The position numbers and the translations under genes were made by a program. This document shows, one piece after another, positions 1 to 7,587 of a DNA stretch of 9,342 nt (position 1 is its first letter; every line of letters starts with the position of its first letter). Location of the stretch: NCBI GenBank assembly GCA_050942555.1, contig JBMNNN010000073.1, positions 1-9,342 on the forward strand, written 5' to 3'. Source of the DNA: JAAYXU01 sp050942555. GTDB lineage: Bacteria; Bacillota; Clostridia; Christensenellales; UMGS416. The notes under the pieces are model-generated. The model saw nothing but the letters and a program-made list of their open reading frames with translations. It made no database searches and had not been told where the DNA came from.

Positions 1-378
1 CCCGGAGCCGCATGGCCCGCCGTATGATTGTCGAACACATTCCAGTATTTCGTTGAGAGGAACGCCCGAGCGCCGTAGCTCCTGCGTCATACTGGACAGC
101 TCCGCCAGCCGCCCGTGGCGCAGCGCGCGCACTGCCTCCCCCGCCTCGGGCGCGATGAAGCGTCCGCTTCCCGGCACCGAGCGGCACAGCCCCCTGCGCT
201 CCAGCTCCGCATAGGCCTTCTGCAGCGTGTTGGGATTGACCGCCAGCTGCACCGCCAGTGTGCGCACAGAGGGCAGCTGGTCGCCCGCGGTAAATTCGCC
301 CCGGGCGATCAGCTCCTCCACGCCCTCTATTATCTGCTCGTATATCGGCTTGCGGGACATCTTGTCCACCGAAAGCAT
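1..378 (-). CDS. GntR-family transcriptional regulator, YtrA-like (partial, C-terminus off the left edge)
   Basis: This is a DNA-binding repressor-type regulator of the short YtrA subfamily. All 126 visible codons are open and the frame is still open at base 1, so a few C-terminal residues and the stop are missing; whole family members are about this long. Residues 1-76 form the GntR winged helix: KPIYEQIIEGVEELIARGEF, then LPSVRTLAVQLAVNPNTLQK (recognition helix region), then AYAELERRGLC and the wing motif GSGRFIA. A short helical tail follows (LSSMTQELRRSGVPLNEIL), with no room for the ligand-binding domain of FadR or HutC types. The start at 378 is chosen because a strong Shine-Dalgarno GGAGGAGA (386-393, complement) lies 7 nt upstream; a second ATG seven codons in is less well placed. 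In Firmicutes, YtrA-type genes usually lead an operon with ABC transporter genes, so such genes may lie beyond the left edge (inference). Confidence 0.92.
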   Translation of the reverse strand, partial: MLSVDKMSRKPIYEQIIEGVEELIARGEFTAGDQLPSVRTLAVQLAVNPNTLQKAYAELERRGLCRSVPGSGRFIAPEAGEAVRALRHGRLAELSSMTQELRRSGVPLNEILECVRQSYGGPCGSG

Positions 379-396
379 GGCGGCGTCTCCTCCGAT

Positions 397-423
397 AACT
401 GTACTACCCCTACTAGTACAGTT
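397..423. promoter_or_regulatory. Perfect inverted repeat, candidate GntR operator
   Basis: The arms AACTGTACTA (397-406) and TAGTACAGTT (414-423) are exact reverse complements separated by 7 nt. The repeat starts one base after the -10 box of the GntR promoter and covers the predicted transcription start, where a bound dimer would block initiation. Regulators of the GntR superfamily bind palindromic sites and often control their own gene. Assigning this site to the adjacent regulator is an inference from position and symmetry. The arms could also pair in RNA, but the A/T-rich stem with no T-run does not look like a terminator. Confidence 0.65.
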
Positions 424-452
424 AGTATACCCCGGGACCGCAAGCCTGTCAA
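424..452 (-). promoter_or_regulatory. Near-consensus sigma-A promoter of the GntR gene
   Basis: On the minus strand a perfect -35 box TTGACA (complement of 447-452) is followed by exactly 17 nt and then TATACT (complement of 424-429), five of six matches to the -10 consensus. The predicted start is near base 417, leaving about 40 nt of leader before the GntR start codon at 378. A promoter this strong in front of a regulator gene fits a unit held down by its own repressor. Confidence 0.82.
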
Positions 453-467
453 TACCCCTCCTCCAAG

Positions 468-489
468 TTTTTTTCGGCATTCAAAAAAA
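468..489. other. Paired T7/A7 tracts upstream of the GntR promoter
   Basis: Seven T (468-474) and seven A (483-489) flank an 8-nt centre in otherwise GC-rich DNA. The tracts lie roughly 50-70 bp upstream of the predicted GntR start. They could act as an UP-like element or a bend, or help strand opening in the divergent intergenic region. Only base composition and position support a role. Confidence 0.3.
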
Positions 490-587
490 GCAGACTTCCG
501 CCCGCGTCGCCGCTACTCATACTAGACGTTCCCCCGATGTTTCACCTTGTATCCGGCGAGACCGTACCACAAACGGGACAGCCTTTA

Positions 588-596
588 TGCTATAAT
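588..596 (+). promoter_or_regulatory. Extended -10 promoter for addBA
   Basis: TGC TATAAT is a perfect -10 hexamer (591-596) with the extended TGn element. No good -35 box sits 17 nt upstream (CACAAA, two of six matches), which is usual for extended -10 promoters. Transcription would start near 603, giving a leader of about 20 nt that still contains the addB Shine-Dalgarno. The same 12-mer TATGCTATAATG occurs again before the phosphodiesterase gene. Confidence 0.65.
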
Positions 597-606
597 GGGA
601 GCAGCG

Positions 607-614
607 AAGGGAGG
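607..614 (+). promoter_or_regulatory. Ribosome binding site that fixes the addB start
   Basis: AAGGGAGG lies 7 nt before the ATG at 622. In-frame alternatives upstream (TTG at 547, ATG at 595) are unlikely: the ATG at 595 overlaps the -10 hexamer and would not be transcribed, and neither has a comparable binding site. Confidence 0.75.
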
Positions 615-621
615 CGGGAAT

Positions 622-3600
622 ATGGGGCTTACGGTAATCGCCGGGCGGTCGGGCAGCGGCAAAAGCCGCCTGATACATGAGCGCATCGGCGCGGCAGCCC
701 GGAGCGGCAGACCTGCGCTGCTCATCGTGCCCGAGCAGTACACGCTGGAAGCCGAGCGCTCACTCATCGCGACGCTGGGCGTACCGGGGCTCCTGTCGAT
801 CGAGGTGATGAGCCCCACCCGGCTCATCGAGGACGTATTCTCGCGGGTGGGCGGCCCGCGGGATGCCGTCATCGACCGCAGGGGAAAGGCGATGGCGCTG
901 CGCCGCGCGGCCGAGGACACAATGCAGGATCTCTCGGTCTTTGGCAGTGTGGCCGCGCGGCCGGGTTTCGCGGCCGGCATGGCGGATCTTCTGGCTGACC
1001 TGAAAAACTTCGACGTGACGCCCGACCGGCTGCTGGCCGCAGCGCAGGGCGACGAGCTGCTGCCCCGCAAGCTGCGCGACGTGGCCGCGCTCTACCGGGC
1101 GTTCGACGCGTTTCTGGCCGGACGGCGCTATATGGACGCCGAGGACCGTATGGCGGCATTCATCGACACGCTGCCCCGGGCGCAGTATCTGCGCGGAACC
1201 CCCGTATTCGTGGACGCTTTCGACTATCTGCCCCCGCGCACCGTGCGGATGCTGGGCGCGCTCCTGCAGGTCTGCGGCGATTTGACAGTGGCGCTCACAC
1301 TGTGCGCCGACGGGGATCCCGACGCGCTGGCGTTCGAGGCCGGGCGGCACAGCCTTGAGGCGCTCCGGGACATGGCGGAGCGGGCCGGGCATCCGGTCCG
1401 GGTGGAGCGCGTGGCGCGCCCGCCTGGCAGCGTCACGGGCCGCGCGCCCGAAATAGACCATCTGGAGCGCTGGCTTTATGCCTATCCCGCCCCCGTTTTA
1501 CGCGGAACTGGCGGCGCGGTGCGCCTGCTGGAGGCCGCGACACCCGAGGACGAGGTGGAGTCGGCAGCGGGATGCGTGGCGCGTCTTGTGCGCGAGGAAG
1601 GACTTCGCTGGCGGGATATTGCAGTGGTGTGCGGCGATCTGGCCGAATACGCGCCCCGCGTGGCGCGGATATTCGCCCGGCACGGCGTCCCCGTATTTCT
1701 CGACAACAGGCGTCCGGTGCTGCACCATCCGGCAGTGACGTGTCTGCTGGCCGCGCTGCGCGTCGTGGCCCGCAATTACCGCGCGCAGGACCTGCTGACG
1801 CTGCTCAAAAGCGGATACGCCGGGATTCCCGACGAGGGCGTGGAGATCATCGAGCGGTACCTGCTCCAGTTCGGCATCCGGGGGCGTGCCGCGATCGAGA
1901 GCCGATGGCTGCGCGGCGGCGACGAGTACGATCTGGCGGCGCTCAACGGGTGGCGCGAGCGGATCGCCGCGCCGCTCATGGCGCTGTCCCGGATCGGGCG
2001 CAAGGCGCAGACCCGGCAGTGGGCCGAGGGGCTCTATGCGCTGCTGGACGCGCTGGGCGTAGACGAGCGGCTGCGCGAGGAGTCCGAGACGCTGCGCGAC
2101 AGCCAGCCCGAATGGGCCGCGCTGAGCGCGCAGGTATGGAACGCGATGATGGACATGCTGGATCAGGCCGAGGGGCTGCTGGGCGATATGGAGTTCACCG
2201 CGTCCGAGGTGGCGGATCTCCTGGAGACGGGATTTGCCGCCGCAGAGGTCGGCATCCTCCCGACCGGCAGCGATCTCGTGCTGGTGGGCGACGTGGGCCG
2301 CACGAAGCTGCCTCCGGTGCGCCATCTCATCGTGCTGGGCGCAGTGGAGGGCTCTTTGCCCGCCACGTATGCCGAGGGTATGGTATTTCACGACCGCGAG
2401 CTGGCGCGGCTGTCCGACGCGGGGCTGACGCTGGGACGGCCCGCCGCGGTGCGTATCGCCCAGAGCAGGCACGGCGTTTACGCAGCGCTCAGCAAGCCCG
2501 CGCACGGGCTGTGGCTTTACTGGCCGCTGACCGACGGGATGGGCGGGGCACGGCTGCCGTCGCCCCTTATCAGCCGCGTCGGGAAGCTGCTTGGCATCGG
2601 GCCGGAAAAAGCGCCCACGCCCGGACTAACGACGCCGGCCGCCGCGATGGGGCCGCTGGCCGCGGGCTTCCGGGCGCTCCGGGCCGGGCAGGCGCCGGGA
2701 GCAGGCTGGGCCGGACTGGCCGCCACGCTGGCCCGCATACCGGCATGGCAGCCCCGCCTGCGCGCGATGGCCTCTCTTCTTCAAAAAAGCGGGGCGGAGC
2801 GCCCGCAGGGGCTGCTGCCCGCAGGGACCGAGGTCAGCGTCAGCCAGCTGGAGAAATACGCGCTGTGCCCATTCTCGTGGTATGTCGAGTACGCGCTCAG
2901 GCCTTGCGAGTGGAAGCAGTACGGCGTCGCGCTCTCCGACACGGGGACATTCGTACACAAAGCAGCCGCGGCGCTTGGCAGGAAAATACTTGGCCTGCCC
3001 GACGCGGCGCTGACCGATGAGGCGGTCGAGGCGCTGATGGACAACGCGGTGTCGGAGCTCATGGAGCGGCAGGTCGGTACCGCGCTTCAGGAGGACGGGC
3101 GCGGCCGCTGGATGGCCCGCCGCATGCGCGCCGCCTGCCGCCTTGCGGCACAGCGTTTCGCCCGGCAGCTCCGGCAGGGCAGCTTCCGGCCAGCGGGCTT
3201 CGAGATCGGCTTTGGCAGCGGAAAACAGTTCCCGCATTCGGAGCGCGGCGGCATCGCGCTCAGCGGCTTTGTGGACCGGGTGGATGTGTTCCGCAACGGG
3301 GACTGCGACTATCTGCGGGTCATCGACTACAAGACCGGAAACAAAAAACCCGATCTGGCGGGCGCGAAGGACGGCTATCAGGTACAGCTTTGGGTATACC
3401 TGATCGCGCTGTGCGCGGGCTGGCCGCATGTCACGGGACGGACGGCGCGGCCAGCAGGGGCCTACTATTTCATCGTGCAGGACGATTATGTCGACGATGC
3501 GGGCAAGGGCGTCGAGGCAAACCGCGCCGAAGCCGGGCGGCTTGTCGGACTGACGTGCGACGATCCCCGCGTGCTGCGCGCGACCGATCGCGATCTGGTC

Positions 3601-3924
3601 GAGCCCGGCCGCTCCTCCGGTATCGTGCAGGCGGATACGACAAAGGACGGACGCGCAAAAGGCGCGACCCTGATCCCCGCCGACGATATGAATGCGCTTC
3701 TGCGGGGCGTCGGGGGAACCGTGGAGCGCATCGTATCGGACATCCGGCGGGGCTTCGTAGAGCCACAGCCCATGAAGGCCGGTAACAAATCCGTGTGCGC
3801 GCACTGCCCGTACCGGCCGGTATGCGGCTCGCCCGAACCGGTCAGACACCGGTTCCCGTCCAAAAAAGAGGAAGTGCGCGCCTGGATCGAGCACAACCGG
3901 AAGGAGGCGAATCCCGATGCCTGA
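622..3924 (+). CDS. addB: AddB (RexB-like), helicase-nuclease subunit B with Fe-S nuclease domain
   Basis: AddB is the second subunit of the AddAB helicase-nuclease, which resects double-strand DNA ends and, in characterised homologues, holds the Chi-recognition locus and cuts one of the two strands. At 1100 aa it is close to the usual length (about 1160 in Bacillus subtilis). Residues 8-15 (GRSGSGKS) form a Walker A motif near the N-terminus. FVDAFDYLPP (around 196-205) matches the pseudo-helicase motif of AddB. The C-terminal RecB-type nuclease shows GFVDRVD (882-888), the catalytic IDYKTG with D902 and K904, and YQVQLWVYL (919-927). Four cysteines fit the AddB iron-sulphur cluster: C749 (ALCPFSW) and C1059-x2-C1062-x5-C1068, the classic spacing that staples the nuclease domain. 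All key residues are intact. The stop overlaps the start of addA by 8 bp, implying translational coupling. The start is set by the binding site at 607-614. Confidence 0.96.
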   Translation: MGLTVIAGRSGSGKSRLIHERIGAAARSGRPALLIVPEQYTLEAERSLIATLGVPGLLSIEVMSPTRLIEDVFSRVGGPRDAVIDRRGKAMALRRAAEDTMQDLSVFGSVAARPGFAAGMADLLADLKNFDVTPDRLLAAAQGDELLPRKLRDVAALYRAFDAFLAGRRYMDAEDRMAAFIDTLPRAQYLRGTPVFVDAFDYLPPRTVRMLGALLQVCGDLTVALTLCADGDPDALAFEAGRHSLEALRDMAERAGHPVRVERVARPPGSVTGRAPEIDHLERWLYAYPAPVLRGTGGAVRLLEAATPEDEVESAAGCVARLVREEGLRWRDIAVVCGDLAEYAPRVARIFARHGVPVFLDNRRPVLHHPAVTCLLAALRVVARNYRAQDLLTLLKSGYAGIPDEGVEIIERYLLQFGIRGRAAIESRWLRGGDEYDLAALNGWRERIAAPLMALSRIGRKAQTRQWAEGLYALLDALGVDERLREESETLRDSQPEWAALSAQVWNAMMDMLDQAEGLLGDMEFTASEVADLLETGFAAAEVGILPTGSDLVLVGDVGRTKLPPVRHLIVLGAVEGSLPATYAEGMVFHDRELARLSDAGLTLGRPAAVRIAQSRHGVYAALSKPAHGLWLYWPLTDGMGGARLPSPLISRVGKLLGIGPEKAPTPGLTTPAAAMGPLAAGFRALRAGQAPGAGWAGLAATLARIPAWQPRLRAMASLLQKSGAERPQGLLPAGTEVSVSQLEKYALCPFSWYVEYALRPCEWKQYGVALSDTGTFVHKAAAALGRKILGLPDAALTDEAVEALMDNAVSELMERQVGTALQEDGRGRWMARRMRAACRLAAQRFARQLRQGSFRPAGFEIGFGSGKQFPHSERGGIALSGFVDRVDVFRNGDCDYLRVIDYKTGNKKPDLAGAKDGYQVQLWVYLIALCAGWPHVTGRTARPAGAYYFIVQDDYVDDAGKGVEANRAEAGRLVGLTCDDPRVLRATDRDLVEPGRSSGIVQADTTKDGRAKGATLIPADDMNALLRGVGGTVERIVSDIRRGFVEPQPMKAGNKSVCAHCPYRPVCGSPEPVRHRFPSKKEEVRAWIEHNRKEANPDA

Positions 3925-6900
3925 ATGGACCGACAGACAGCGCGCGGCCATCGAGTCGCGCGGACAGGACCTGCTGGTATCTGCGGCGGCCGGATCGGGC
4001 AAAACGGCGGTCATGGTCGAGCGGGTGAAGCGGCTCATTCTGCACGACCGCGTGCCGCTGTCGGCGATCCTCGTCATGACCTTTACAAACGCCGCGGCGG
4101 CCGAGATGCGCATGCGCATCATCGACGCACTGGAAACGGCGCAGGAGCAGGCGGGGGACGCGGACGGATTTCTGCGCGAACAGCTCCACACGATCGACGA
4201 GGCGTGGATCTGCACGCTGCATTCGTTTTGCACCAGGCTGCTGCGCCGGTATTACCCGGTAGCGGGCGTCGATCCGGGCTTCCGCGTGCTGGACGAAGAC
4301 GAGGCGGCCATACTCCAGGTTGCCGCGATGGATGACGCGCTTTCGGCGGCTTACGAATCGATGCCACCGGGCTTTGATCTGCTGGCCGACGCCTTTGGCG
4401 ACCGGGACGGGCTCGCGCTCGCGACCCAGATTGACAGGCTTTATCGCTTCGCGATGAGCCGCGCGGAGGGGCTTGGGTGGCTGGACGGCGCGCTTGGTGC
4501 GCTGCACGCCGACGAGGACGCGCTGCGCGATTCGGCGTGGATAGCCGAGCTTCTGCGGGAAGCCGGGGAGAAGGCCGCGGCCGCCGGGGCTTATTTTGAG
4601 GCGGCGCTGCGCATGTGCGAGGCCCACGGGGGGCCCAAAGGCTACCGCGATACGTTCGCGCACGACATCGAGGGCGCGCGTCGGCTGATCGACGCGAGCC
4701 GCGAGGGCTATGTGGCGTTCGCCGCGGCGCTCGATGCGCACGGGTTCGAAAGGCTGAAAAGCCGCGGGAAGGACGACGATCCGGTTCTGGCAAAAGCGAT
4801 TAAGGGTATACGCGACGCGGGGAAGGATACCATCAGCAAACTGAAAGGGTCATGGCAAGATGTCTCGCTGCCGCTGGCCACCGAATCGATCGCGCGGATG
4901 GAACCCGCGCTGTCGGCGCTGGCCGCGCTCACGCGCGACTTCGCGGCGCGGTACGCCGCCGGGAAAGCGGCCCGCAGCGCGCTCGACTTTAACGATCTGG
5001 AGCAGTACGCGCTGCGCGTCGTGGACGACGAGTCCGCGGCCGGGGAGCTGCGGGCGCAGTTCGAGGCTGTCTTCATCGACGAGTATCAGGATATCAATCC
5101 CGTTCAGGAGCGCCTCATCACCGCGGTGAGCAGGCCGGGCCGCCTTTTCTGCGTCGGGGACGTTAAGCAGAGCATATACCGCTTCCGGCAGGCGGAGCCG
5201 GCGCTCTTTGAGCGCCGCTACCGCCAGAGCAGTTCCGACGAATCAAGTCCCCGCAGGCGGATCGACATGAACCGCAACTTCCGCTCCCATCCCGGGATAA
5301 TTACGGGCATCAACGAGATCTTCTCCCGGATCATGTCGCCCGGCTTGGGCGGCGTCGACTACGACGAAAACGCCGCGCTGCAGCCCGGCGCTGCCCGTCC
5401 CGACGAGGAGTCCGCCGAGCCGGCGCTGGAGTTCGTGCTGCTCACCGGGGAGGAAGCGGGAGCCGACGACGGCCCGGTCGCGAACGACGACCGGGCCGAG
5501 GATGAGGCGCACGACGACCTCGCTCAGCGTGCCGTATGGGAGCGGGAGGCGGCATACGCGGCGCAGCGGATACGCTCGCTCATCGGAAAACCGATCTGGG
5601 ACGGCAAGAAGCGGTGCATGCGCCCGGCACGGTGGCGCGACTTCGCGATACTGATGCGCACCGTTAGGGGCCGGGCGCACGAGGTCGCCGCGGTGCTGGA
5701 GAGCCGGGGGATACCGGTATTCGCGGACGCCGCCGCGGGCTTCTTCGACCGGGTGGAGGTATCCTGGCTGATGGCGGCGCTGGAGCTTACCGACAACCGC
5801 TGGCGCGACGTGTCGATGATCGCCGCGCTACGCTCGCCGATGGCGGGGCTGACGCTGTCGGAGCTCATCGCGATCCGCAGCGCGGGAAAGGACGAACCGG
5901 GATTCGCGACCGCGGTTTTTGCGTACGCGAAGCGGGAAGGCGACCCGCTGGCCGCACGCTTGCGCCGCTTTCTCACGATGCTGGACGGGTGGAAGACCGC
6001 GGCGCGCCATCTGCGCGTCGACGAGCTCATGCAGCGGATACTCGAGGATACCGGACTTGCGGATATCGTGGGCGCGATGCCCGGCGGCGATCTGCGGCAG
6101 GGCAACCTGCGCATACTGATCGATCGCGCGCGCAGCCTGTCGGATACGCCGGCCCGCGGCCTGTACGGATTCCTGCGCCATATCGGCCACCTACGCGAGC
6201 ACAGCATGGACCCCGGAGAGGCGCGCCCGCTGTCCGAGCGGGACGACGTCGTGCGCATCACAAGCGTGCATAAAAGCAAGGGGCTTGAGTATCCGGTCGT
6301 GCTGGTCCTGGGCATGGGACACCGCGCCAACATGCAGGACTCCAGACAACCGCTGCTGTTTCACGGCGAGCTGGGTTTTGGTTTTCACGACTACGATATG
6401 GAGCAGAAGATCCGGCGCAAAACGCTGACCCATACAGCCGTCAAATGCCGCCTGGAACGGGAAACGCTGTCGGAAACCATCCGGGTACTGTATGTAGCCC
6501 TGACCCGCGCGCGGGAGCGGCTCATCCTCGTAGGATCGTGCAAATCCGAAGATAGGATCAGGGACTGGACGCAGCCCCCGGTCTCGGCGCTCATCGGGCA
6601 GGGGAAGCTCGCCTCCCCGCTCGACTGGGTCGGCGCGACGCTGCTGCGGCATCCGTCGGGGCATGCCCTCCGGCAGCATATCGCGTATCCGCCTGCGGTC
6701 GAGGGCGGGCGCGCCCGGTGGAGGATAGAAATCACGCGCAGCGCGGCGGCAGTCCCGGACGCGCCCGGCGCGTCCCGGGACACCGGGGAAATGCTGCGCA
6801 AAGCGCTCGATTCCGCGCCCGATCCCGCCGCGGCGGCCGCTTTTGCCTGGGAAGACCCGCGCGCCGCCGCCGCCCGCCTGCCCGCCAAAACATCGGCCAC

Positions 6901-7528
6901 CGCGCTGGTGGAGCGGATCCGGCCCGGCGACACACCGGTACCCGAGGTGCGCCCCCGCCCGCAGTTCATGGAGCAGGCGCCCGCCGCGGACCCGGCGCTG
7001 CGAGGGACGCTCGTTCATACGGCGCTGCGGTTCATCACCGCCGACGCGCCCGATACGCGCATCGCGCAGCAGCTGAATCGGCTGGAGCAATGCGGGATCT
7101 TGCCCCCCGGCGGCGCCGCGGAGGTGCCGCCCGCCAAGATACGCGCGTTCCTCCAAAGCGACATCGGGCGGCGCGCCGCAGCCGCGCGGCGGGTCTTCCG
7201 GGAAGCCCCATTCGTGCTGTCGGTGCCCGCCGGGGAGCTGTACCCCGAGCTCGCGCAATGCGGAGACGAACCGGTGCTTGTGCAGGGCATACTGGATCTG
7301 GCTTTCGAGGAGGAGGACGGCTGGGTGCTCGTCGACTACAAGACAAACCGCGTCGGCGACCGGCAGACGCCCGAGGCGCTGCTCGCGCACTATACGCCGC
7401 AGCTCATGGTATACCGCCGCGCGCTCGAGGAGCTGACCGGGCGGCCTGTCAAGGCGGCCGGGCTGTATCTGATAGCGATCGATAGGATGGTGTTTTTATC
7501 TGAAAATCAAACCGCGGATATGCTATAA
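3917..7528 (+). CDS. addA: AddA, UvrD-type helicase and RecB-type nuclease subunit
   Basis: AddA is the ATP-driven 3'-to-5' motor of AddAB and cuts the strand opposite to AddB. At 1203 aa it matches the family (about 1230). All superfamily 1 helicase motifs are visible: Q motif TDRQRAAIE (5-13), Walker A AAAGSGKT (23-30), motif Ia VMTFTNAAAAEM, motif II DEYQD (388-392), motif III GDVKQSIYRFR (414-424), motif IV NRNFR (452-456), motif V TSVHKSKGLEYP (from 782), and motif VI YVALTRAR with R864. The AddA signatures TLHSFC and LDFNDLEQY are present. The C-terminal nuclease has GTLVH (1030-1034), GILDLAF with D1127, DYKT with D1140 and K1142, and YTPQLMVY (1159-1166). A strong Shine-Dalgarno AAGGAGG (3901-3907) precedes the ATG by 9 nt inside addB. 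An acidic linker near residues 513-535 (many D and E) coincides with a perfect inverted repeat in the DNA. The stop codon lies inside a predicted -10 box for the next gene. Confidence 0.97.
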   Translation: MPEWTDRQRAAIESRGQDLLVSAAAGSGKTAVMVERVKRLILHDRVPLSAILVMTFTNAAAAEMRMRIIDALETAQEQAGDADGFLREQLHTIDEAWICTLHSFCTRLLRRYYPVAGVDPGFRVLDEDEAAILQVAAMDDALSAAYESMPPGFDLLADAFGDRDGLALATQIDRLYRFAMSRAEGLGWLDGALGALHADEDALRDSAWIAELLREAGEKAAAAGAYFEAALRMCEAHGGPKGYRDTFAHDIEGARRLIDASREGYVAFAAALDAHGFERLKSRGKDDDPVLAKAIKGIRDAGKDTISKLKGSWQDVSLPLATESIARMEPALSALAALTRDFAARYAAGKAARSALDFNDLEQYALRVVDDESAAGELRAQFEAVFIDEYQDINPVQERLITAVSRPGRLFCVGDVKQSIYRFRQAEPALFERRYRQSSSDESSPRRRIDMNRNFRSHPGIITGINEIFSRIMSPGLGGVDYDENAALQPGAARPDEESAEPALEFVLLTGEEAGADDGPVANDDRAEDEAHDDLAQRAVWEREAAYAAQRIRSLIGKPIWDGKKRCMRPARWRDFAILMRTVRGRAHEVAAVLESRGIPVFADAAAGFFDRVEVSWLMAALELTDNRWRDVSMIAALRSPMAGLTLSELIAIRSAGKDEPGFATAVFAYAKREGDPLAARLRRFLTMLDGWKTAARHLRVDELMQRILEDTGLADIVGAMPGGDLRQGNLRILIDRARSLSDTPARGLYGFLRHIGHLREHSMDPGEARPLSERDDVVRITSVHKSKGLEYPVVLVLGMGHRANMQDSRQPLLFHGELGFGFHDYDMEQKIRRKTLTHTAVKCRLERETLSETIRVLYVALTRARERLILVGSCKSEDRIRDWTQPPVSALIGQGKLASPLDWVGATLLRHPSGHALRQHIAYPPAVEGGRARWRIEITRSAAAVPDAPGASRDTGEMLRKALDSAPDPAAAAAFAWEDPRAAAARLPAKTSATALVERIRPGDTPVPEVRPRPQFMEQAPAADPALRGTLVHTALRFITADAPDTRIAQQLNRLEQCGILPPGGAAEVPPAKIRAFLQSDIGRRAAAARRVFREAPFVLSVPAGELYPELAQCGDEPVLVQGILDLAFEEEDGWVLVDYKTNRVGDRQTPEALLAHYTPQLMVYRRALEELTGRPVKAAGLYLIAIDRMVFLSENQTADML
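5470..5498. repeat. Perfect 11-bp inverted repeat inside addA
   Basis: CGGCCCGGTCG (5470-5480) and CGACCGGGCCG (5488-5498) are exact reverse complements with a 7-nt loop. They lie within the stretch coding for the acidic linker between helicase motifs IV and V of AddA. No T-run follows on either strand, so it is not a typical terminator. A strong mRNA hairpin here is possible. In DNA this GC-rich such a repeat could also arise by chance. Confidence 0.5.
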
Positions 7529-7529
7529 T
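7500..7529 (+). promoter_or_regulatory. Extended -10 promoter overlapping the addA stop codon
   Basis: TGC TATAAT (7521-7529) repeats the extended -10 seen before addB. A weak -35, CTGAAA (7500-7505, four of six matches), sits 18 nt upstream. The addA stop TAA (7526-7528) lies inside the hexamer. Transcription would start near 7536 and give the phosphodiesterase gene a leader of about 50 nt, making it at least partly independent of addBA. Confidence 0.55.
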
Positions 7530-7574
7530 GCGCACTGGAAGCCCTGAAAATAACGCGCCGGAGGACCGCGCTAT

Positions 7575-7581
7575 AGAAGGA
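7575..7581 (+). promoter_or_regulatory. Ribosome binding site that fixes the phosphodiesterase start
   Basis: AGAAGGA lies 6 nt before the ATG at 7588. The in-frame ATG at 7528, which would give a TAATG overlap with addA, falls inside the predicted -10 hexamer and has no comparable binding site. Confidence 0.65.
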
Positions 7582-7587
7582 ACGAAG

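Noticed and set aside
115..595. Plus-strand open frames through the GntR gene and the intergenic region.
   Set aside because: They run antisense to the regulator and through its promoter and operator, and the products look like no known family.
547..621. Upstream in-frame starts for addB (TTG at 547, ATG at 595).
   Set aside because: The ATG at 595 overlaps the predicted -10 hexamer, the extra residues do not resemble AddB, and the ATG at 622 has a strong ribosome binding site and begins directly with the family's N-terminal strand and Walker A.
1498..7390. Long open frames on the minus strand and in other frames across addB and addA, some over 300 codons.
   Set aside because: They are by-products of GC-rich coding DNA: low-complexity R/A/G/P-rich translations, no recognisable domains, and full overlap with two well-supported genes.
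7528..7587. A TAATG stop-start overlap coupling addA to the phosphodiesterase gene.
   Set aside because: The ATG sits inside the likely -10 box and lacks a good binding site. The ATG at 7588 has one, and starting there removes an unconserved 20-residue extension. Coupling is not fully excluded.
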